Under the pieces are notes generated by a model that made no database searches, was not told where the DNA came from, and was given only the letters and a program-made list of their open reading frames with translations. Of a DNA stretch of 64,000 nt, positions 57,701 to 64,000 are shown in pieces. A program made the translations under genes and the position numbers. Source of the stretch: Daphnia pulex (Eukaryota; Arthropoda; Branchiopoda; Diplostraca; Daphniidae); the NCBI RefSeq assembly GCF_021134715.1, contig NC_060018.1:8325501-8389500 (forward strand), given 5' to 3'. Each line of letters opens with the position of its first letter. Positions within the stretch are counted from its first letter, which is position 1.

Positions 57701-60700
57701 AATACAGCATCGACATGTTCCGTGTGTCTATCAAGCAGAAAGCAGGATTAAATAGAAAAATAAATATATTTTACTTAGGTTATAGTAGGGAATTGATGTT
57801 GTTTACCCACTTTATAGCACCGGACTAAAAGTATTTTTAACCTAAATAGATAAAAAACTTTGTAATTGGTGTAGGGCCGATCTCGGTCTTGTGAATAAGA
57901 GTAGTAGTCATAGGTTGCACGCAGTTTGGAGACACGCCAGACCGGTTATTGAATGTATAAGTGTACAAGTTGTATGATTTGATGATTATACACTATAGGT
58001 ATACATATGACATTTACGTGATCATAAGTTAGTGGTCGTGATGCAGATGGGTATAGTACCCGAATAGGATATCAGGGGTTGATAGTTGAATTGATAGTTC
58101 AATACCAAATCACTCGGAAATTGTATCTTTTTTACTCGAAAATTTGTTTTTTCTCTTTAATAGTAATTTAAATTACAGATCTGTTACATACCTGCATTTT
58201 TTTACAGTTTGTAAGATTGTCCCATTTAAAACGATTTACAGAATCAACAGATCTGTAACAGACCTGAAACAAATTCTGTGTGCTACCCGGGTATTCATTA
58301 AAAAAAAATTAGTCGTGTGCGATCTTCTACGTTCAAAGGGAAAAAGAGACTAGAAATAGATACATTTTGTAGGTAAACTAGTGCTGAAAAATGAAGATAA
58401 AAGCCATACATTTCGGCCTCACACACATTTTCTAACTTTGCTGTGAAGTTATCGCAATTTTTTTTAAATTCCTCTGGTTTATATCCTATTGCATAGTGCA
58501 TGCAAACTAGATACAAAATATATACTACCTAGTTCTAGAATAGTTGATGCCTTCATTTGTCAATAGCTATATGGGCGTATTTATAAATGTTTTACAAGTT
58601 GAGCAATACAGCGGCTTTGGCCAGACATCTTATTGGTATTCGGCGGGAAGGGGCTTGCAGCTTTAAGCTTCGAATGAATGAATAGATGGATGAATGAATC
58701 TTGTACTTACTTACTTGTACTCCTCCAAAGACGTTGAGACTGCATGAGGAAGACAAGGATTGATCAATCTGTGTAGTACAATGGGGAAAGCAACGCCAAA
58801 GAATGAGGAAAGGGTTGGTAGAAAGAGAAGGAGAAAAAGGAACGAACTAGGAGATCTTGGCTCTTTTATCAAATAGGGGGAAAATGTCAAAATGATGAAG
58901 ATCTTACCATTTACGCACTTCTTAATTGTACGATTGACAATCTACACACAGCACTCGCAGACTGCTTTTTATCGCGTTAGTCAATGAATGTCTTATGTAG
59001 TTTATTTCCCTATTTCTAGCGCGGTGGCCAACACCTCTCCGCCAGCCTGGTGCAGCACACATAAAGTAGTCATGGTCAATGCCTGCATGTTTTCTGTATC
59101 CTTTTGTGGCTTTCCACTAGTTTCTCCCTAAAAAAGAGTAGCAATAATTACTTTCGTGCGTGGTACGATTAGATGTTTGTGAAAAATACCGATACCAAAA
59201 ATACCAAAAATCTCTCTCCCCCTTCTTTCTCTCAAGCGTCTCGACACTGCCTTCACTATATCTAACGGAAGTCGTGAAATGAAAGTGTGGTCAAGACCAA
59301 AGAGAATTTGATAGGGAAGCATTTCACAGCTCCTCTACCTCTATATTATTTATTGAGTTATTCCTCCCACATAGTGTTTACTGTAGTGTAGCACAGTACT
59401 CGTTTTTTTTGTGTTGCTGACCCTCACCCCTTCTTCTTCTTCTTCATTTTTCTTTTGGCTTACCAAAGATCCATAGACTTTTGTTTTCATCTTCATCTCT
59501 TTTGGAGAAGTGCGAAGTGTTGCTGACACTGTCATTCATTCCCCTTGCTCTTTGCCGGCTGGTGGTGGCGGGTGTCTGCATTCCTCATCTCCTCTAAACC
59601 CCCTCCATCTGCCATCACATGCCCCCTTCTTCTTATTTCTCCTCTTCTGCTCTTTCTGTTTTTCTCCTTCTTCTTCTTGTGTCTTCGCTTTTTCTTCTTC
59701 TTCTTTTTTTCTTCTTCTTCTCTCCACCTTCTTGGCATTTGTAACGTCGCATGTTTTCGGGTTTGAAACCGTGCTCCTCTTGGTTCGACGAAAAGTAGCA
59801 TGTCTGGACCGATATAAGTCTGTGCGTCATAGAATGGACGCGTCTGTGTTTACATTACGTGTTATGTGCCGTGTCTGTGACGGAAATCGGAAAAAAGCAA
59901 ACCGCTCCAAGTTTTTCCTGTCTGGAACTGCCCGACTGTGAAGACGCATGCACGAGCCCTTCTCGTGCTCAGATAGACTTTTATGAAACGCTCCACGTGT
60001 TCCATTTTCCAATTGTGTCCTCTCATGACATAAAAAATGTCTCATGTCTCAATTTCCCTAATTCTCAAATTTCCCTTAATTGACCAAATGTTCCGACACA
60101 ACAGTACAAGGGAAAACGTCATATGAGGAAATGGTAGATTTAAACGCCTTGCAAAAGTGTTGCACAGGAAAAGAAAAAAAGGAATAGGTTTATTTGAAGC
60201 AACTCAAATAGTTAGTGTGTGTGATGATTTGTTTTTGTCGTCTCAAAAATATATGTACGAGCGAAACCAAGATATTTGTACTTATAAGTCAACAATTCGT
60301 TGGCGGCTCAAGTGTACTGTCGACACTAAAAAATGATAACGAATGGAAAAGCGTGTTATTATTAATGCTAGTCTGTAATACGATCTCTGTTATTGTTATT
60401 TTTGCATATTTAGTAATAAGACATCCAGATTTAAGAACATAAAGCTGTCGTATATGCTGAAAGAGAATTTACTTCTTTTAAATATCATTTCTATGTGAAT
60501 AATTTTCCGTTACTCGGTGACCAGCATGTATTTTTGTATTTTAGTTATTCATCCACTTGCATGCCGTTAATGTTAACAAAAAGAATCAAGAAAGACGTAA
60601 AGAAATTCCGTGAAATCTTGTTCTACCGAGCAACCAAATTATTACCTCTACTTAAAAGAAAATCAGAAAGTAAAAAAATTACTTTGTGATTGCTGTTGTT

Positions 60701-63647
60701 CTATTTTGGTGTTTCATCTGCATTTATGAAACTCGTTCGTACACGCTCATGAAATAAGGAGTTCAACATAAATAGACAAGAGATGAGAATACATGGCCCA
60801 CTCAGGCGATATGAATCATACATTAACGATTGCCCAGTGGAACAATCAATCCGTCAATCTTCCTGTAGCCAATCTTAAAAAACAAAAGTTTTATCGTGTG
60901 AGAAGTAAACAAAAAAAGGTTCAGAATAAATTCACACTCGCCGTTAACGAGTTGTACCCCAAGAGCCGCGACCAAAGCTATTTCCACAGATAATTATTTT
61001 TCAAGAATTTACTGTTACGGGAATTAAATTTCAGCATTATTTATAGATTCTCTCATGTACTTGTATTATTCATTATTTTTCCTCAGTCTTATTTTCTTTG
61101 TTTTTTTTAGGGGAATGTTTCATACGCTTGCATGAATATATTTTGTATTCGGTCCCAAAGTATGAAGGCTAGATATGAAATATATGATCAAAACTATACA
61201 CAAAGACAGGGAATGTCTAGAAAATATCGTAGACCTGCATAGTAACATTCTTCTTTAGTTTGCATTTTGTCTGTTCTTAGTTCTTACCTTGACCGCTTTT
61301 TCCATACCTTTTGAACGGTTTCATGCTCCAACAATAAACCAATAGTCTGTTATTAACTTTCACTTAACTCTTTTACTATTTTATTCCGCATTGTTAATCT
61401 ACATTAATTTTTCCCTGCTCGATTTTTTTTTTATTTAAAAAACTTTTCCAATCTTTTAAATTGAACTATTAATTTTAAACATTTGATTCGGATTGATGAT
61501 TTTTAGGTCGGCTCTTCAACGTAAACAAGAAGTGTTCCGAAATGTTCTGGGTTTTGTTAACCTTAATGGTCGTCCTCAAATTCCGGCAATACCGGGAGGG
61601 ACATTGCCCGGTGCTCCCCCAATTCCCCCTTTTTTCTCTCCGTTCCAACGCCCTGAAGCAACAGTCGACCTCTACGAACGCACTCGTTACCTGCAACCAT
61701 CATGTATGATGAATGAATTTTGAAGAGCAGTTGATCACAATTTATTTCTCTGTTTTACGTTTTCATTGTCACAGGTGACGGGCCGAAACACGCGGATGAA
61801 GAAATCTGGTCGTCAGGATCCTCATCACCACTGTCATTTCATCTGTTCTTCAATCTAAGCGGGATCCAATCTCAGACTCGTAATGGGTTCCAACTTTTTG
61901 TCACTGGGGCTAAGTTGCGTCTACTTAAATTCGTTGAGGTAGGTGAAACAATATGATTGACAAATCAACAGGCAACTGTGCCTGAACTGGGCCTGAACTG
62001 GGAATTATTTTTATAGATTGTATTCTTGTTTCTGCTGCTAACTTTCATATTTTTTTTGCCAGGGAGAGGCGTTTCCTTCAGTCAACCTCGGCCCAGAAAA
62101 AGCAGATACAAGCTCAGGATTCGTTGGTCTAGAACAACCTCTGCAAATGCTGAAAGCCGTACCATTTTTTGACACCCCATTGCAGCCTTCGGACGAAGAG
62201 AAAATTCGCGTCTCGGTTCATAATTATACTCGCGCTCTCAAACGAAACCGTGGTACATATTGCATTTCTTTTTTAAATTAAATAATTCGTGTTAGGCATA
62301 ACTTTGCAGACGAGCGTTAAAAACTGTACAGATAGGAATAAATTAATACTATAGGCTTTCCTGTTTGGGAATAACAATAGAAATGCTACGCAATTCGTTA
62401 CATTGTAATTCTTTTCATTTTTACATTTTCATACTTCTGGGAAACTACCAAACTCATTTCGTTACTCGGGATCGAGGCGGTGTACCATAGTTTGAATATT
62501 TAAATGAATTTCAATTCTCCGGCGGTTTTTTTAGGTCGTTCTATCATGAAAATAGACCGAAAAATTAACACAGAATAATCAATCAAAATCCCGTGAGCTT
62601 TAAAACATTTGATGGTCGATATATTTTTATTCTTAATACATTTATTAATATGCAATGCTATTATGATTTTCTACTAACGAAAAATAATCATTTCTCGTTT
62701 CCATTTTTTGCGATACAAACAGTCCAGAAGAAGAAGTTGTTAGACTCTCAAATGGCTATGGCCAAAGAAGAAAACTTTATGAAGCTGGACATTAAATTGG
62801 CCGCTCGATGGTGGCTTGCTCCAGGTGGCCGTAACTTTGGACTGGCGATAGAAGTAGAAGACACAGATGGTCAGCGCAAGCCAGTTACTCGCTTTTTCCG
62901 ACCACGTAACTGCTCTTCTGAAATTGAAGGTAACAGATCATCGATTTTTGTTTGTTGTTGATTTTTTTGTGCCACACAGATCCCCATTTGATGTACGGAG
63001 GGATATCCTATTAAAATAGCATATATGACTTTACCTGTTTGCGCACAGGTTCCATCCGATCCGACGAAATTTTAGACCCAACAAACGTCGTTTCGCCTGT
63101 TCTTGAGCTGACAGTCATTGAAATGCCCGAAGGTAGGAGTGTGTTCGAGATACCATCAAGTGTCATCAAAGGCCGATTTGAAGAAACGGAAAGCGTTGGA
63201 AGTGAATATATCGACACACTGAGTGAAATAATGGAAGAGCCGACATTGCGAAAGCATCGACACCAGCACTCGAGTCGTATTATTCACACTTCCCAGGAAG
63301 AGCAGGCGGACGAAGCAGTTTTCCGAATAAACAACAAAACATTGAAGAGTGACTTTGCGTCCAGCCCCACCACAGTAGGGAAGCACAGGACTTCACATCG
63401 CACGAGCAATCAGACACCAAACCATCGTCCGACCTTATCTCCAGTACCGACCTTAGCCACTCTGGAAGATCATGATCTTTTACGAGAGATTGAAGAAGAA
63501 GAAACGATTTGGCCCGAGGTTGACGAGTCACGCAACCTGTTACGCTCTACCAGCATTTTCTTGCAGAGAATGATGCAACAGCCACCACAACAGCATAATT
63601 CGAAGATGACACATTTTTCCCGGACTAAAGACAACAGAAAACAATAG
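51750..63647 (+). CDS. TGF-beta-family prodomain protein (ligand domain not in window)
   Basis: Exons proposed: 51750-52135, 53128-53157 (optional, 30 nt), 61507-61703, 61775-61938, 62063-62252, 62723-62929, 63049-63647. All junctions are GT-AG and phase-consistent, giving 580 residues, or 590 with the microexon. The signal peptide spans about 1-35 (core LLICFVLVHVLTMIEC). A Ser- and His/Gln-rich linker follows. From about residue 130 comes a TGF-beta propeptide: a long amphipathic helix with VDLYERTRYL, FHLFFNLSG, KLRLLKF, KKKLLDSQ, then KLDIKLAARWWLAPGGRNFG and the strand IEVEDTDG, matching the W-L-x-P-x-x-N-x-G core of the family. PVLELTVIE follows, where the prodomain normally ends. The remaining 170 residues are polar, with RKHR as a furin-like site, and no cystine-knot domain follows. 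A GTAGGA donor at 63133 would splice out of this exon to a ligand exon beyond the window. BMP, activin or myoglianin type cannot be told. Confidence 0.75.
53128..53157 (+). other. 30-nt in-frame microexon of the TGF-beta-like gene
   Basis: The sequence is bounded by a pyrimidine tract ending TTTTCAG (to 53127) and by a GTAAGG donor (53158). It is 30 nt long and fits between a 2-base split codon on the left and a 1-base completion on the right, adding ten residues (SNVAVNMSTR) without changing frame. Skipping it joins 52135 directly to 61507, also in frame. A regulated cassette exon is therefore plausible. Confidence 0.6.
53695..54384. mobile_element. Tc1-like non-autonomous element, copy 1
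   Basis: Ends CAGTACCCTCACAAAG and inverted CAGTCCCCTCACAAAG, each bordered by TA (53693-53694 and 54385-54386), the mark of Tc1/mariner transposition. Much of the interior forms a second palindrome with arms of about 120 bases (roughly 53970-54100 and 54225-54358), which itself contains the 21-base palindrome GTAGACGACATAGTCGTC-TAC. A core of about 70 bases with CCTCGGGGCAGGATACG is shared, in inverse orientation, with copy 2. No transposase. Confidence 0.85.
56686..57444. mobile_element. Tc1-like non-autonomous element, copy 2
   Basis: Ends CAGTAGTGGACCCACTCTAAG and inverted CAGTACCCACCCCAAG, both followed by TTTGGAAA and then GACGAGTGTTTCCGC, with TA on each side (56684-56685 and 57445-57446). 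The inverted repeats continue for roughly 130 bases. The core has CGTATCCTGCCCCGAGGG, the complement of the copy 1 core. The two copies differ enough to be separate insertions, not a recent duplication. Confidence 0.85.
59425..59730. repeat. TTC/CTT-rich low-complexity tract
   Basis: Repeated TTCTTCTTC and TCTTCTT blocks in the large intron. They generate long but meaningless Lys/Glu- or Phe/Ser-rich frames on the two strands. Confidence 0.7.
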
Positions 63648-64000
63648 ATATCTAATTCACTTGATTCCCCAGTGACTCGAGACTCGATTCTAGAAAGAAT
63701 GATAAAAGAACAAAAAGAAAATAGAGTTTTTTTTTGGAAAGCGCCATGTAAAAATATAAATTAGACTTACTGGGATGGGAATCCTGGTATCCACTATCGA
63801 AAAAAATCCTCACATCCCACTCCTCGCCTGCCTGCTTTAGAACGTTCCCGTCTTGTCCCATACCTCTTAGAAATCATATCCCTTAATCAGATACCCAAGT
63901 TTAAAGTTCCATGTAAAAAAATACAAATACAATAGTAATATATAAGTAAATAATAATAATAACAATAATAATAAATAAAAATAAAAATAGATTTTAATTT
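63648..64000 (+). other. 3' flank of the last recognised exon
   Basis: No frame of note. AATAAA occurs at about 63971 in an AATAAT-rich tail at the window edge and might serve as a polyadenylation signal for a transcript ending at the 63647 stop. The repeat context makes this weak. Confidence 0.35.

Larger units (their letters stand above)
53158..61506 (+). other. Large intron of the TGF-beta-like gene
   Basis: The 8.3-kb intron is AT-rich, holds two related Tc1-like elements (53695-54384 and 56686-57444) and a TTC/CTT-rich low-complexity block (about 59425-59730). No independent gene with a recognisable domain was found. Size and position within the prodomain gene suggest that it may house enhancers. 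Confidence 0.55.

Noticed and set aside
59510..59941. 143-codon plus-strand frame and Lys/Glu-rich minus-strand frames
   Set aside because: Generated by TTC/CTT repeats inside an intron; no recognisable domain.
1..64000. CRISPR arrays, rRNA genes, intact tRNA genes, bacterial operons
   Set aside because: No regularly spaced direct repeats, rRNA motifs or complete cloverleafs were seen, and the coding signals are eukaryotic and spliced.

Overview
The window looks like nuclear DNA of a small arthropod, most likely a branchiopod crustacean such as Daphnia. The reasons are an AT-rich base composition, short introns in the spliced genes, a cuticle chitin-binding gene of the arthropod CPAP3 type, arthropod-type retroelements (BEL/Pao and an I-like LINE) and many small terminal-inverted-repeat elements. 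Species is inference; nothing here fixes it. No bacterial operons, rRNA genes or CRISPR arrays were seen.

Left part (1-24 kb) is a transposon graveyard. It holds a long foldback hairpin (3.2-3.5 kb), a decayed BEL/Pao retrotransposon (4.6-6.3 kb, minus strand), an unidentified AT-rich block of broken, virus- or phage-like reading frames with one open 152-codon frame (8.0-9.8 kb), a 727-bp element with 8-bp target duplications (13.4-14.2 kb), a broken sushi-domain gene (15.3-15.8 kb), relics of a chromodomain and a CCHC zinc knuckle (16.5-18.2 kb), and a dense series of nested non-autonomous DNA transposons (18.5-24.2 kb). Three of these share CATGG/CAGGG-type ends and exact 7-bp target duplications.

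Middle (24.2-29.5 kb, minus strand) is a nearly complete non-LTR retrotransposon of the I-like, RNase H-bearing kind. ORF1 carries three zinc knuckles and a coiled coil. ORF2 carries endonuclease, reverse transcriptase, RNase H and a cysteine-rich tail. ORF1 and ORF2 overlap by ATGA. One in-frame stop in ORF1 and one frameshift in a C-run of ORF2 are the only breaks found.

Right part holds two host genes, both on the plus strand. At 32.2-33.5 kb is a four-exon CPAP3/obstructor-type cuticle gene with three chitin-binding domains behind a TATA + TCAGT core promoter. From 51.75 to 63.65 kb is a seven-exon gene for a secreted TGF-beta-family prodomain protein, including a 30-nt phase-neutral microexon and an 8.3-kb intron that carries two related Tc1-like elements. 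The cystine-knot ligand domain is not in the window: either it lies beyond the right edge and is reached from a donor inside the last exon, or this transcript makes a prodomain-only protein. Between the two genes lie about 17 kb with no convincing gene and almost no recognisable transposon, which fits a large cis-regulatory region of a developmental gene.
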